A stretch of 45,800 nucleotides of DNA from Arcobacter sp. (GCA_020723085.1 DYJN01000005.1:48064-93863); one strand, 5' to 3'; shown: positions 1 to 8,286, counted from the first letter of the stretch. Numbers and translations: made by a program. Notes: generated from the sequence alone by a model not told the origin.

Positions 1-20
1 GCCGGCCGGAACGCGGCGGT

Positions 21-35
21 TTTGTTTGAAACAAA
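21..35. repeat. AT-rich hyphenated palindrome
   Basis: TTTGTTT, one central G, then AAACAAA form a perfect 7-bp inverted repeat in otherwise very GC-rich sequence. It lies about 100 bases upstream of the first gene. It could be an operator or a small hairpin. No function can be assigned from sequence alone. Confidence 0.4.
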
Positions 36-137
36 GATCGCCATGACTGTTTCCATCCGGCCGCCGGCGCGCGCGCCCTTGTGGCGTCCGGCCCTGCCGG
101 TCTGCTGAAATGGGAACAGCGGAGACCATTCCCCACC

Positions 138-854
138 GTGTCCACCCTCTATTTGATTCGCCATGGCCAAGCCGGGCTGCGCGACGACTACGACCGCCTC
201 TCGCCCCTCGGCCGGGAACAGGCGCGGCGCCTCGCCCAATGGTTCCTGCAGGAGGGGATCGCTTTCGAGCGCCTCCTTGCAGGCGGTCTTCGCCGGCAGC
301 AGGAGACGGCGGCAATCGTAGCTGAGGCCATGGCCGCCTCCGGCTCTGCGCCGCCGGAGGTGGAGACAGACCCTCGGTGGAGCGAATTCGATCTCGATCA
401 GGTGTTTGCGGGCATCGCGCCGCAAATCGCCGCCGAGGACGCGGCTTTCCGGGCGCAGTACGAAGAACTGCTCGCCCGCGTGCGTTCGGGCGAGGATGGC
501 ATCCACCGGCAATGGACCGCGGCCGACACCGCGGTCGTGCGCGCCTGGATCGAAGGCCGCTATCCGTTCGAAGGCGAGTCCTGGCCCGCGTTTCTCGACC
601 GTGTTCACTCCGCGTTCGCCGATGCGGCGCGTACGTCCGCCCGCCGCACGGCCGTATTCACCTCCGCGACGCCCGTGGCCATCAGCGTCGCGTCTCTGTT
701 TGGGAGCCGCGCGCCCGCGCACATCATGCGGCTTGCCGGCGCCGCCGTGAACACGAACTTCACGATTCTTGACCTCCGCGGCGGAGACGCCGCACTGGCC
801 TGCTTCAACGCCTTCCCGCATTTGCACGAGCCGCGCCTGCGCACGTTCCGGTGA
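138..854 (+). CDS. Histidine phosphatase family protein, atypical
   Basis: This is a 238-residue member of the histidine phosphatase (phosphoglycerate mutase-like) superfamily, presumably a soluble cytoplasmic phosphatase of unknown substrate. The phospho-accepting motif is seen as LYLIRHGQ at residues 5-11 (R8-H9-G10), followed by LSPLGREQARRLA. The distal motif, normally a VTHGG-like block carrying the second catalytic histidine, reads FTSATPVAI near residue 175, so that histidine is missing; activity may be altered. An in-frame GTG at 81 would add 19 residues. I prefer the GTG at 138 because members of the family begin immediately before the beta strand carrying RHG. Neither start has a clear ribosome binding site. 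The gene lies 67 bases upstream of the pseudouridine synthase gene on the same strand. Confidence 0.8.
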   Translation: MSTLYLIRHGQAGLRDDYDRLSPLGREQARRLAQWFLQEGIAFERLLAGGLRRQQETAAIVAEAMAASGSAPPEVETDPRWSEFDLDQVFAGIAPQIAAEDAAFRAQYEELLARVRSGEDGIHRQWTAADTAVVRAWIEGRYPFEGESWPAFLDRVHSAFADAARTSARRTAVFTSATPVAISVASLFGSRAPAHIMRLAGAAVNTNFTILDLRGGDAALACFNAFPHLHEPRLRTFR

Positions 855-908
855 ACCCGTCGGTCCGGAATTCCGCCCGCGGCTTCACGAACCGCCGCCG
901 GTCCGCGC

Positions 909-914
909 TACAAT
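909..914 (+). promoter_or_regulatory. -10-like hexamer TACAAT, leaderless start of the pseudouridine synthase
   Basis: TACAAT is followed by 7 bases and then the TTG start at 922, with no Shine-Dalgarno sequence between. A transcript starting about 7 bases after the hexamer would begin at the start codon. Confidence 0.5.
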
Positions 915-921
915 CCGAGTC

Positions 922-1749
922 TTGAAGCGGAGAGCCAAGGCAGCCGCCCCGAAGCAGGCGCCGCGGAAGCGGGTTCTCAAGACTCTCGACCGCGCGCTGT
1001 CCAAGCTCGGCTTCTGCTCGCGCACGGAAGCCGAAGGCTGGATCCGCGCCGGCCGCGTGCGCGTCAATGGCCGCGCACAGACCAACCCCGAAGCGTGGGT
1101 CGAACTCGGCCGCGACCGCATCGCCGTCGACAACAAGCCCCTGTTCGAAGGCCGAAAACGCTACCTGCTGCTGTACAAGCCCAGAGGCTACCTCACCACC
1201 TGGCGCGACCCGCAGGGCCGGCCCACCGTGTATGACCTTCTCGGCAAGACGTGCGAGTGGCTGTTCCCCGTCGGCCGCCTGGATCTGGACACCTCCGGGC
1301 TGCTTCTGATGACCAATGACAGCGAGTTCGCCGAACTGATCACAAACCCCGGATACCACGTCCCCAAGACGTATCTCGTCAAGACCTCCACGCTGCTCGG
1401 CGACGATCAGCTCGCCGCGCTGCGCCGCGGCATCGAGCTGAAAGACGGGCCCACGCGCCCCGCCGGGGTCGTCCGCCTGCGCGACAGCGGCGGCCGCACG
1501 TTTCTCGAAATCACGATTACGGAAGGCCGCAACCGCCAGGTGCGGCGGATGATGGAAGCCGCCGGCAGCCAGGTGCTGAAGCTCGTCCGCACGGCCATCG
1601 GTCCCGTCCGCATCGGGAGGCTGGAAATCGGTAAGTGGCGCGAGCTTACCGCGGAGGAAGTCCGCGCGCTCCGGCAATGCGCGCGGCGCCAAGCCAAGCG
1701 CGCCGCCAGAGCGGAGTCACGCCGCCGCGAGCCGCCCCAGCCGGTCTGA
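922..1749 (+). CDS. rluB: 23S rRNA pseudouridine synthase, RsuA/RluB family
   Basis: The enzyme isomerises a specific uridine to pseudouridine in large-subunit rRNA. The 275-residue product has a basic N-terminus, an S4 RNA-binding domain at about residues 20-68 (ALSKLGFCSRTEAEGWI), and the catalytic domain with GRLDLDTSGLLLMTND, where D121 is the expected catalytic aspartate. The later block EGRNRQVRRMMEA is typical of the RsuA/RluB/E/F branch. The tail is rich in arginine and alanine. The start is taken as TTG 922 because of the promoter hexamer just upstream and because the longer upstream reading frame overlaps the preceding gene with unrelated sequence. RluB versus RluE/RluF cannot be decided from sequence alone. 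The 3' end overlaps the convergent O-antigen-ligase-like gene by 33 bases. Confidence 0.88.
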   Translation: MKRRAKAAAPKQAPRKRVLKTLDRALSKLGFCSRTEAEGWIRAGRVRVNGRAQTNPEAWVELGRDRIAVDNKPLFEGRKRYLLLYKPRGYLTTWRDPQGRPTVYDLLGKTCEWLFPVGRLDLDTSGLLLMTNDSEFAELITNPGYHVPKTYLVKTSTLLGDDQLAALRRGIELKDGPTRPAGVVRLRDSGGRTFLEITITEGRNRQVRRMMEAAGSQVLKLVRTAIGPVRIGRLEIGKWRELTAEEVRALRQCARRQAKRAARAESRRREPPQPV

Positions 1750-2928
1750 CACCGCCGTCCAGCCCAGCGTCATCGCCAGCACTTCGCTGTCCCCCAGGTT
1801 GTATTCGAACAGTCCCGTCACGAGCACCGCGATGAGCACGCCCACCGCGCCGTGATGCACCCAGCGGAGTCCGGCGGGGCCGGAACGGGCCCGGCGCCAC
1901 GCCATCGCCATCTGCCAGAAGAAGAACATCACGGCAGCCAGCGCCGCCGGGGCCCCCCGTTCGGCGGCCCAATGCAGATAGATGTTGTGGAGGTGCGCAT
2001 AGTAGCCCGGAGGAAGCTCCGGCGGCAGGTCCGCGGGGACGTTCTCGCGGAAATGCGCGCCCACGCGCTCCGGCCCCACTCCGAACCACGGGCGCCGCCG
2101 GATCATCTCGACGCCCGTGCGCCAGGTGTAGATCCGGTGCAGGTTCGAGTCCGTCACCCCGCGCGGCTTCACGATGGAGACGGCCCTCTGCCGCACCTCC
2201 GCCGGTCCGGCGAGCACCGCCAGCACTGCCGCCGCCGGCAGCGCCGCCGCCGCCCAGCGCTTCCACTGCCACAGCAGATACAGTCCGCCGGCGAAGGCGC
2301 CGATCCAGACGCCGCGCGTCATCGCCAGCACCAGCGCCAGCGCCATCACGGCCAGACAGGCCGCTGCGACCCTTCGCGCCCGCCCCCGATCGAGCCCCCA
2401 CAGCGCCAGCGCCGCGCCGGCCAGCAGCGCGATCATGATCTGCCCGCTGAACGTCATCCAGTGGCTGTTGAAGCCCGTGATCCGCGCCCCGACGTAGGCT
2501 TCGTAGAAGTCCGCGCCCGCCCGCTGCGCCCCTGCATACTTCAGCGCGAACTGCCCGCATCCCCACAGCGCGGACGCCGCCCCGCCGGCCAGCCAGCCCC
2601 AGGCCAGCCAGCGCGCATGCCGCAATCCGCCCGCCGTCGAAAGCACAGCGAACACCATCAGCCACGCGTAGAACTTCTTCACCTGCGGCCAGCCCGCCGC
2701 CGGCGCGTCGCTCAGCGCCATCGCCGCCAGCGTCCACAGAAAAAACGCCAGCAACAGCGGCCACCCCTGCGGCAGCCGCCACTGCACCCGGGCAACCAGC
2801 ATGCACAGGAGCGCCGCGCCCAGCAGCAGTTGCGACGCGGCGATGGAAACCGCCGCCGCCCCCGCCGCCCCTACGGCGCACCGCAGCGCTCCTTCCTCCC
2901 AGAATTCCCTCTCCAGAAAGCCTGCCAT
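1717..2928 (-). CDS. O-antigen ligase / Wzy-type polymerase family membrane protein
   Basis: This 403-residue polytopic inner-membrane protein has about ten hydrophobic segments and a Wzy_C-type (O-antigen ligase/polymerase) core. Seen directly: a cytoplasmic-type start MAGFLEREFWEEG, alternating membrane helices, MTRGVWIGAFAGG, then the large periplasmic loop with RRPWFGVGPERVG and AHLHNIYLHWAAERG, a pattern (FGVGP, HN..L) typical of the family. Members join O-antigen to lipid A core or polymerise repeat units; which of these applies here is unknown. The start at ATG 2928 places a CATACT -10 element nine bases upstream. Upstream in-frame starts would run into the divergent sixA-like gene. 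The polysaccharide operon at 29659-33289 may belong to the same process, but the two are far apart. Confidence 0.82.
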   Translation of the reverse strand: MAGFLEREFWEEGALRCAVGAAGAAAVSIAASQLLLGAALLCMLVARVQWRLPQGWPLLLAFFLWTLAAMALSDAPAAGWPQVKKFYAWLMVFAVLSTAGGLRHARWLAWGWLAGGAASALWGCGQFALKYAGAQRAGADFYEAYVGARITGFNSHWMTFSGQIMIALLAGAALALWGLDRGRARRVAAACLAVMALALVLAMTRGVWIGAFAGGLYLLWQWKRWAAAALPAAAVLAVLAGPAEVRQRAVSIVKPRGVTDSNLHRIYTWRTGVEMIRRRPWFGVGPERVGAHFRENVPADLPPELPPGYYAHLHNIYLHWAAERGAPAALAAVMFFFWQMAMAWRRARSGPAGLRWVHHGAVGVLIAVLVTGLFEYNLGDSEVLAMTLGWTAVSDRLGRLAAA

Positions 2929-2936
2929 CTCCGGGG

Positions 2937-2949
2937 AGTATGACACAAT
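2937..2949. promoter_or_regulatory. Overlapping divergent extended -10 elements
   Basis: On the minus strand TGT-CATACT (hexamer 2942-2937) precedes the membrane protein start at 2928. On the plus strand TGA-CACAAT (hexamer 2944-2949) precedes the SixA-like start at 2969. Both have the TGN of extended -10 promoters. The two elements abut, so polymerase binding for the two genes should be mutually exclusive. Confidence 0.5.
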
Positions 2950-2968
2950 ACAGACAAGGGACCCCACC

Positions 2969-3448
2969 GTGGAGATCCTGCTGCTGCGCCATGGCATTGC
3001 AGCCGACGCGCGTCCGGGCCAGCCCGACGCGGAACGCGCCCTCACCGGCGAGGGTAAACAGAAACTGCGTGCCCTGTTGCGGCGCCTCCGCAAGGCGGGC
3101 GTACGGCCAGCGCTGATTCTCACCAGCCCTTACCTCCGGGCGCGCCAGACCGCCGAGATCGCCCGCGAGATGCTTGCGCCGGACGCCATCCTCGTTCCGG
3201 CGCGCGCCCTGGCGCCCGGCTCCGCCCCCGAGGAAGCCTGGAACGAGATCCGGCTTTACGCCAACCAGCCCTCCGTGCTGTGCTCCTCGCACGAGCCTCT
3301 GTGCAGCCAGCTCGCGGCATTCCTGCTGGGCGCCTCCGGACTCTCCGTGGATTTCAAGAAGGGCGCCCTGATGCGCATCGACGTCGAGAGCTCCTCGCCG
3401 CAGCCCCGCGGCACGCTCAGGTGGCTGGTGAGCCCAAAACTCGCCTGA
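2969..3448 (+). CDS. sixA: SixA-like phosphohistidine phosphatase
   Basis: This 159-residue single-domain histidine phosphatase matches the length of SixA, which removes phosphate from histidine in phosphotransfer proteins. Seen: ILLLRHGIAAD with the RHG at residues 7-9, LTGEGKQKLRALLRRLRKAG, the SPYLRARQTAEI block typical of SixA, and SSHEPLCSQLAAFLLG, which holds the second catalytic histidine. GTG 2969 is chosen because it begins directly before the RHG-bearing strand; longer in-frame starts lie inside the divergent gene. The physiological partner (Hpt, HPr-like or other) is not shown by context. The 3' end overlaps the convergent cca gene by 32 bases. Confidence 0.85.
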   Translation: MEILLLRHGIAADARPGQPDAERALTGEGKQKLRALLRRLRKAGVRPALILTSPYLRARQTAEIAREMLAPDAILVPARALAPGSAPEEAWNEIRLYANQPSVLCSSHEPLCSQLAAFLLGASGLSVDFKKGALMRIDVESSSPQPRGTLRWLVSPKLA

Positions 3449-4742
3449 TGAACTCTTCCGCCTCCCCGCGCGTTGCAATACGCCCCGACAGCTGCTCCTC
3501 CTCCAGCGCCTTTAACGCGCGAGAGAAATCCCTGCCCGGCGCATAGCCCATGGCGAGCAGGTCCCGGCCCCGCAGGAGCGGAGCAGGATGCAGCGCCTCC
3601 GGCGGCAATGCTTCCAGGCGCCTCCGCACCGCCTCGTAGACCGCCATGGGACGTCCGCTCGAAGCCAGGTCGATGCGGTACAGCTCCAGCAGCGTCTCGA
3701 ATCCCGGCTGCCGCACAAAGCGCTTGAAAGTCGCATCCGTCATCTTCTCCGCGTCCTTGAAGCGCATGTGCTGCGCCACCAGCCGAGCCACGCGCTCGGC
3801 CAGCTCCGTCGGATACCTGAGCCGTCCAAGAATCTTCCGCGCCAGCTCCGCTCCCGCCTTTTCGTGGCCGCTGAACCGGATGCGGTCTTCGAACGTTTGC
3901 GTCAGCGGCTTGCCAACGTCGTGCAGCAGGCAGCCCCAGGCAAGATCCAGCGGCGCCTGCCGCAACTCGCCCAGCATCAGGAGCGTGTGCGTCCAGACGT
4001 CGCCTTCCGGGTGGTGGTCCGGGGGCTGCTGGACGCCTTTCATGCGCGCCACCTCGGGCAGAATCTCGATCAGCAACCGGCTCGCGTCGAGCAGCTCAAA
4101 GCCCCGTTTCGGATTCGAACCCGTGAGGATGCGGCTCAGTTCCTCGCGGATCCGCTCGGCCGAGATGCGCAGGATCGCCGGCGCCAGCTCGACGATCGCC
4201 GCCATCGTCCGCGCCTCGATCTCGAAGCCCAGCTCCGCCGCGAGCCGCACCGCGCGCAGCATCCGCAGGTGGTCCTCGGCAAAGCGCTCGCGCGGCTCGC
4301 CGATGGCGCGGATCAGGCGGGCTTGGAGATCCGCCAGCCCGCCCACGTGGTCGATCACTTCGCCCGTGAACGGGTCTTCGAGCAATGCGTTGATCGTGAA
4401 GTCCCGCCGCCGCAGATCCGCCCGCACGTCTCTTTCGAAACGCACGGCGTCCGGGTGCCTTCCGTCGCGGTAGCTGGACTCGCTCCGGTAAGTCGCCACC
4501 TGGACTTCATCGCCGTTGCGCCGGACAAGCACGACGCCGAAATGCGCCCCCACTTCCCGCGCCTCCGGAAAGAGCCGCCGGAGCTCGCCCGGCGTGGCAT
4601 CGGTGGCCAGGTCCCGGTCGTGCACCGGCCGCCCGAGCAGCCGGTCCCGCACGCAGCCTCCCACCAGGAACGCTTCGTGACCCGCCTCGCGCAGTCTTGC
4701 GGCCACGTCGCGCGCCAGTTGCGCCCCGCGATCCTCGCCCAT
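3417..4742 (-). CDS. cca: CCA tRNA nucleotidyltransferase with HD domain
   Basis: This 441-residue enzyme adds or repairs the 3' CCA of tRNAs. The N-terminal nucleotidyltransferase domain shows LVGGCVRDRLLG, then HDRDLATDA with the metal-binding D42 and D44, RRRDFTINALLEDP near residue 111, and AEDHLRMLRAVRLAAELGF, all diagnostic of class II polynucleotide adenylyl/CCA transferases. An HD phosphohydrolase domain follows in the C-terminal half (CLLHDVGKPLTQTF), as in the long bacterial forms with tRNA phosphatase/phosphodiesterase activity. TACGAT lies six bases upstream of the ATG, with no ribosome binding site, so the mRNA may be leaderless. A CCA-only or A-only specialisation cannot be excluded. 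Confidence 0.93.
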   Translation of the reverse strand: MGEDRGAQLARDVAARLREAGHEAFLVGGCVRDRLLGRPVHDRDLATDATPGELRRLFPEAREVGAHFGVVLVRRNGDEVQVATYRSESSYRDGRHPDAVRFERDVRADLRRRDFTINALLEDPFTGEVIDHVGGLADLQARLIRAIGEPRERFAEDHLRMLRAVRLAAELGFEIEARTMAAIVELAPAILRISAERIREELSRILTGSNPKRGFELLDASRLLIEILPEVARMKGVQQPPDHHPEGDVWTHTLLMLGELRQAPLDLAWGCLLHDVGKPLTQTFEDRIRFSGHEKAGAELARKILGRLRYPTELAERVARLVAQHMRFKDAEKMTDATFKRFVRQPGFETLLELYRIDLASSGRPMAVYEAVRRRLEALPPEALHPAPLLRGRDLLAMGYAPGRDFSRALKALEEEQLSGRIATRGEAEEFIRRVLGSPAT

Positions 4743-4748
4743 GTCTTG

Positions 4749-4754
4749 ATCGTA
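4749..4754 (-). promoter_or_regulatory. -10-like hexamer TACGAT of cca
   Basis: TACGAT on the minus strand is separated from the ATG at 4742 by exactly six bases (CAAGAC). This is the same geometry as at 9863, 14664 and 31088 and fits a leaderless transcript. Confidence 0.45.
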
Positions 4755-4821
4755 GGAGAAAAAGGCCGCGCGCCGGAGGCTCGCTGAAAAAAACCGCGGC
4801 TGCTGTAATCCCCGCCGGAGG

Positions 4822-4850
4822 GCGCCGCGTCCTCGAGAGATAAGCGGCGC
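4822..4850. other. GC hairpin in the cca / DUF1549 intergenic region
   Basis: GCGCCGC (4822-4828) pairs with GCGGCGC (4844-4850) across a 15-base loop. The perfect palindrome GCGGTACCGC follows at 4861-4870. No T-run follows, so this is not a typical terminator. Apart from these hairpins, the cca promoter and the possible RNA element at 4913-4973, nothing is recognised in the 257-base gap. Confidence 0.3.
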
Positions 4851-4912
4851 GCCCCAGCCTGCGGTACCGCTGTGGCCAGGACGGTGCAGGCGGGACAGCC
4901 GTACAGGATGCA

Positions 4913-4973
4913 GTACTTTTGCAAACGCCGCTTGGGCGATTCCCCTGTTGGCAGGCGGAGATTGCGAAGGTAC
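4913..4973 (+). promoter_or_regulatory. Possible structured 5' leader of the DUF1549 gene
   Basis: GTACTTTTGCAA (4913-4924) can pair along its whole length with TTGCGAAGGTAC (4962-4973), giving 12 base pairs of which two are G-U. Two short hairpins sit inside: CGCC/GGCG (4926-4929 with 4935-4938) and CCTG/CAGG with a TTGG loop (4944-4955). The element ends 12 bases before the GGGGAGG ribosome binding site of the gene at 5000. It does not match a riboswitch class I can name. Confidence 0.35.
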
Positions 4974-4999
4974 ATTGGGATGAGCGGGGAGGGCCGAGG

Positions 5000-6919
5000 A
5001 TGCGTGTACTCAAGTGCTTCATGATTTCGGGCTGTCTTGCTGCCCTGGGATGGGCCTTGGCTCCGGCTCGGGAAGCGGCCCCGGAGGAGACCGCAAACTC
5101 TGGCCGGAACTGCACCTGGATCGCCGCGCCGGACGAGGTGCGGCAGCGCGGCCTGTTGGCTGGACGCGACGCCTACGAAAGGACGCTGGCTTTCACGCGC
5201 TCGCTGCCGAAGACGCGCGCGGCCACAGCCGTCCCTGCATCGGAGCTGCCGGTGCGGAACTTCATCGACGAAGAGATCTTCGCCCGGCTTCAGGCGGAGG
5301 GAGTGCCCGCTGCGCCGCTCGCCTCCGATGAGGAGTTTCTGCGCCGCGTGTCGCTCGATCTGACCGGGCGCATTCCGTCGGCGGAAGAGATCCGCGCCTT
5401 CGTGGCCGACCCGGATCCGGCCAAGCGCGACAACGTGATCGAGAAACTGCTGGCCAGCGAGGCGTTCTTCGACAAATGGTCGTTGTGGCTGGGGGATCTC
5501 CTGCAGAACGCCGCCTTCGCCCAGAACCGCAGCCAGCGGATCCAGGGGCGCAACGCGCTGTATCTCTGGATCCGCAACGCGCTGAAAGAGGACAAGAGCT
5601 GGCGCGACATCGCGGTCGAGATGCTGACGGTGAACGGCAACAACTACGATCCAGGGACCGCAGGGACGAATTTCATCCTGCGCGGCTTCGCGCCGATGGG
5701 TCCGGCGCAGGACACTTATGATCTCCTGCTCGTGAAAACCGCCACGACGTTCCTCGGCATGGGTCACTACGACTGCCTGCTGTGCCATGACGGCAAGTAC
5801 CACCTGGACAGCGTCTCGGCGTGGGGCGTGAAGGTGACGCGCATGGAGGCGCAGCAGATGGCGGCGCATTTCGCGCGCATCACGATGACAGCCCGGCGGA
5901 CCGCGGAGACGGACTTCTACTACCAGTCGGCCGACATCGGCGAGCGCGCCGGCGGCTTCTATGCCCTGAACACGAACTCGGGCAGCCGCCCCAACCGCGC
6001 CCCGGCGATAATCGGCGGCCTGGTGGTGACAAGCCTTGCGCCCGTCTACCGCGACGGCACTCCGGCGTCGGGCGGCTGGCGCGAGTCCTTCGTCCGCTCG
6101 ATGATCGCCGATCCGATGTTCGCGCGCAACTACGCCAACCGCCTGTGGAAGGCGATGTTCGGGCTGGCGCTGGCAGAGCCGGTGGACGGGCTGGATCCGG
6201 CGCGGCTGGATCCGCGGCAGGCGCCGCCGGAAGGCTGGAGCTGGCAGGCTTCGCACCCGTGGCTGCTGGAGCGGCTGGCCGAGTATGCGCGCTCCATGGA
6301 CTTCCACCTCCGGGACCTGCTGCGCCTGATGGCGCAGAGCACGGCGTACCAGCTGAGCTCGCGCTATGACGGCGAGTGGAACATGACGATGGCGCCGCTG
6401 TTCGCGCGGCGGATTCCTCGGCGGCTGGACGCGGAGGAAGTGCATGACGCTATCGTGAAGGCCGCTCAGTTGCCGCAGCCTTACACGGTGCAGGGCTTCG
6501 CCGAGCCGTTTCTCTGGGCAGCGCAATTGCCCGACACGAGCGAGCCGCGCAGCAACGGCGTGGCGCGCGCCTTCCTGGACGCCTTCAGCCGGGGCAACCG
6601 CGACACGCTCCCGCGGCGGCAGGACGGATCCATCCTGATGTGGCTTAATCTGATGAACTCGACGTTCACCGCCAGCCGCGCGCGCGCCACGGGCAAGAAC
6701 GCGTCGCCGTATCTGGCGGCGCTCGCGCGCAGCGGCTCCAACGAACAAATTGTCGAGGACATGTTCCTGACGTTCCTGTCCCGGACGCCCACAGACTACG
6801 AGCGGAGCGTGGCTCTGAAGGGGCTGGAGAAAGCGGCCACGCCGGCGGCGCGCGCCACGGCCATCGAAGACCTGGCGTGGGCGCTGATCAACAAGATCGA
6901 TTTCCTGTTCAGCTACTGA
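5000..6919 (+). CDS. Secreted DUF1549/DUF1553 domain protein (PSCyt2-type)
   Basis: This 639-residue protein belongs to the planctomycete/acidobacterial PSCyt2 (DUF1549) plus PSD1 (DUF1553) family, whose biochemical role is not established. A signal-like N-terminus (MRVLKCFMISGCLAALGWAL) is followed by the DUF1549 region around residues 85-270 (SLDLTGRIPSAEEI, then C259-L-L-C262-H263, a c-type-haem-like CxxCH followed by DGKYHLD) and the DUF1553 region at about 345-635 (FARNYANRLWKAMFG, RRLDAEEVHDAIV, FLTFLSRTPTDYE). ATG 5000 is chosen because GGGGAGG lies seven bases upstream. The next gene, a DUF1501 protein, starts 14 bases downstream; this two-gene pairing is common in these phyla and suggests a joint role outside the cytoplasm. 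Confidence 0.85.
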   Translation: MRVLKCFMISGCLAALGWALAPAREAAPEETANSGRNCTWIAAPDEVRQRGLLAGRDAYERTLAFTRSLPKTRAATAVPASELPVRNFIDEEIFARLQAEGVPAAPLASDEEFLRRVSLDLTGRIPSAEEIRAFVADPDPAKRDNVIEKLLASEAFFDKWSLWLGDLLQNAAFAQNRSQRIQGRNALYLWIRNALKEDKSWRDIAVEMLTVNGNNYDPGTAGTNFILRGFAPMGPAQDTYDLLLVKTATTFLGMGHYDCLLCHDGKYHLDSVSAWGVKVTRMEAQQMAAHFARITMTARRTAETDFYYQSADIGERAGGFYALNTNSGSRPNRAPAIIGGLVVTSLAPVYRDGTPASGGWRESFVRSMIADPMFARNYANRLWKAMFGLALAEPVDGLDPARLDPRQAPPEGWSWQASHPWLLERLAEYARSMDFHLRDLLRLMAQSTAYQLSSRYDGEWNMTMAPLFARRIPRRLDAEEVHDAIVKAAQLPQPYTVQGFAEPFLWAAQLPDTSEPRSNGVARAFLDAFSRGNRDTLPRRQDGSILMWLNLMNSTFTASRARATGKNASPYLAALARSGSNEQIVEDMFLTFLSRTPTDYERSVALKGLEKAATPAARATAIEDLAWALINKIDFLFSY

Positions 6920-6933
6920 GGGGAGGCCCAGCG

Positions 6934-8286
6934 ATGCACGAGCGCGTGCCCTTCGTTCCGTTCTGGCGCCGTCCGGCATTGGACCGGCGCGTCTTTTTCC
7001 GGCATCTGGGATCGGCCGTCGCCGGGAGCTTCTTCCTGCCCGGCCGCAGCCTTGAAACCGTGGCCCGCGGCGGCGCCGAGGTGAAAGGCACGGCCCGCTT
7101 CGCCGTGTTCGTCAACATGTCCGGCGCGCCGAGCCAGGTCGACACCTTCGACCTCAAGGAAGGAGCGTGGACGCCGCCCGCGATGGAGCCGGCGTCTTAC
7201 GGAGACATCCGCTGGCCGCGCGGCCTCCTGCCGAAGCTCGCCGGGCACATGGACTCGATCGCCCTGCTGCGCAGCGTGCGCACGCACGCCATTGTGCACG
7301 GCCTGATGCAGACCTGGATCCAGATCGGACGCAATCCCCTCTCCGGACTCTCGAAGATCGCCCCGCACATCGGCAGCGTCGTGGCGCGCGAACTCGGCGA
7401 CCCCAAGGCCGTGCTGCCGCCGTTCATCTCGCTGAACTCCGGCGGCGGGCCGAGCCGCGGCTACCTCGAGCCGTGGACCGAACCCTTCTACATCACGCCC
7501 GGCGGCCGAGGGCTGCCGAATTCCACCTCCCCGGTCGGCGCAGCCGGTTTCGACCGCCGCTACGGCCTGCTGCTCGAACTCGACGCCGAGACGCGGGCGC
7601 TCGAAGAGATCGGCCCGGTGGTGGGCGAATTCGAGCAGCTCAACCTGACGGCGCGCACGCTGATGTACAACGACGACGTCACGCGCGCGTTCACCTTCGA
7701 CACGGACGAAACCGCGCGCTACGGCAACAACGGCTTCGCCCGCGCCTGCCTGGCCGCCCGCAACCTGGTCCGCGCCGATTTAGGCGCGCGCTTCATTCAG
7801 ATCACGATGGGGGGGTGGGACAATCACTCGGGCATCTACACTGGAGCGCTGAATCCCACGAATCCGAACGGCCTGGCGCGGACGTTCGACCAGGCTCTGG
7901 GCGAAATGATCACGGACCTGAAGGAAAGCGGCCATCTGGACCGCACGCTCGTCGTCTGCATGGGCGAGTTCGGGCGCACCGTGGGCCCGCTGAACGGCCA
8001 GGGCGGCCGCGACCATTTCCAGCAGCAGGCCGTGCTGTTCGCCGGCGGAGGCGTGAAGGGCGGCGCGGCGATCGGCAAGACGAATGAAACCGGCGCTTTC
8101 ACTATGGACCCGGGATGGTCCAGGCAGCGCGATGTGCGCCCGGAGGACATCGAAGCCACCATCTACTCGGCGCTGGGCATCGACTACACCAAGGTCTACC
8201 GCGACGATCCGCTCGGCCGCGGGTTCGCTCTGGTTCCCTCGAATCAGGAAGAAGACTACGGCCCGGTCCACGAACTGTGGGGCTGA
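6934..8286 (+). CDS. DUF1501 family protein, probably Tat-exported
   Basis: This 450-residue DUF1501 protein is a relative of the alkaline phosphatase/sulfatase fold. The N-terminus carries LDRRVFFRHLGSAV at residues 17-30, a twin-arginine-like motif followed by a short hydrophobic stretch ending near FFLPG, so Tat export is likely. Family blocks seen are FVNMSGAPSQVDTFDLKEG, IGSVVARELGDPKAVLPPFI, QITMGGWDNHSGIY, VVCMGEFGRTVGPL and GRDHFQQQAVLFAGGGVKGG. The start is set by GAGGGGAGG nine bases upstream of ATG 6934. It is almost certainly co-transcribed with the DUF1549/1553 gene (14-base gap). The partners recur together in Planctomycetota and Acidobacteriota. Function remains unknown. Confidence 0.88.
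   Translation: MHERVPFVPFWRRPALDRRVFFRHLGSAVAGSFFLPGRSLETVARGGAEVKGTARFAVFVNMSGAPSQVDTFDLKEGAWTPPAMEPASYGDIRWPRGLLPKLAGHMDSIALLRSVRTHAIVHGLMQTWIQIGRNPLSGLSKIAPHIGSVVARELGDPKAVLPPFISLNSGGGPSRGYLEPWTEPFYITPGGRGLPNSTSPVGAAGFDRRYGLLLELDAETRALEEIGPVVGEFEQLNLTARTLMYNDDVTRAFTFDTDETARYGNNGFARACLAARNLVRADLGARFIQITMGGWDNHSGIYTGALNPTNPNGLARTFDQALGEMITDLKESGHLDRTLVVCMGEFGRTVGPLNGQGGRDHFQQQAVLFAGGGVKGGAAIGKTNETGAFTMDPGWSRQRDVRPEDIEATIYSALGIDYTKVYRDDPLGRGFALVPSNQEEDYGPVHELWG

Noticed and set aside
1646-3478. A 610-codon minus-strand open frame across the O-antigen-ligase-like gene
   Set aside because: It is a Gly/Arg/Ala-rich shadow of the real gene in another frame. The true frame has regular membrane helices and family motifs.
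4913-4990. A cyclic-di-GMP (GEMM) riboswitch in front of the DUF1549 gene
   Set aside because: GCAAAC near 4921 is reminiscent, but the other conserved core segments and tetraloop-receptor features are missing.
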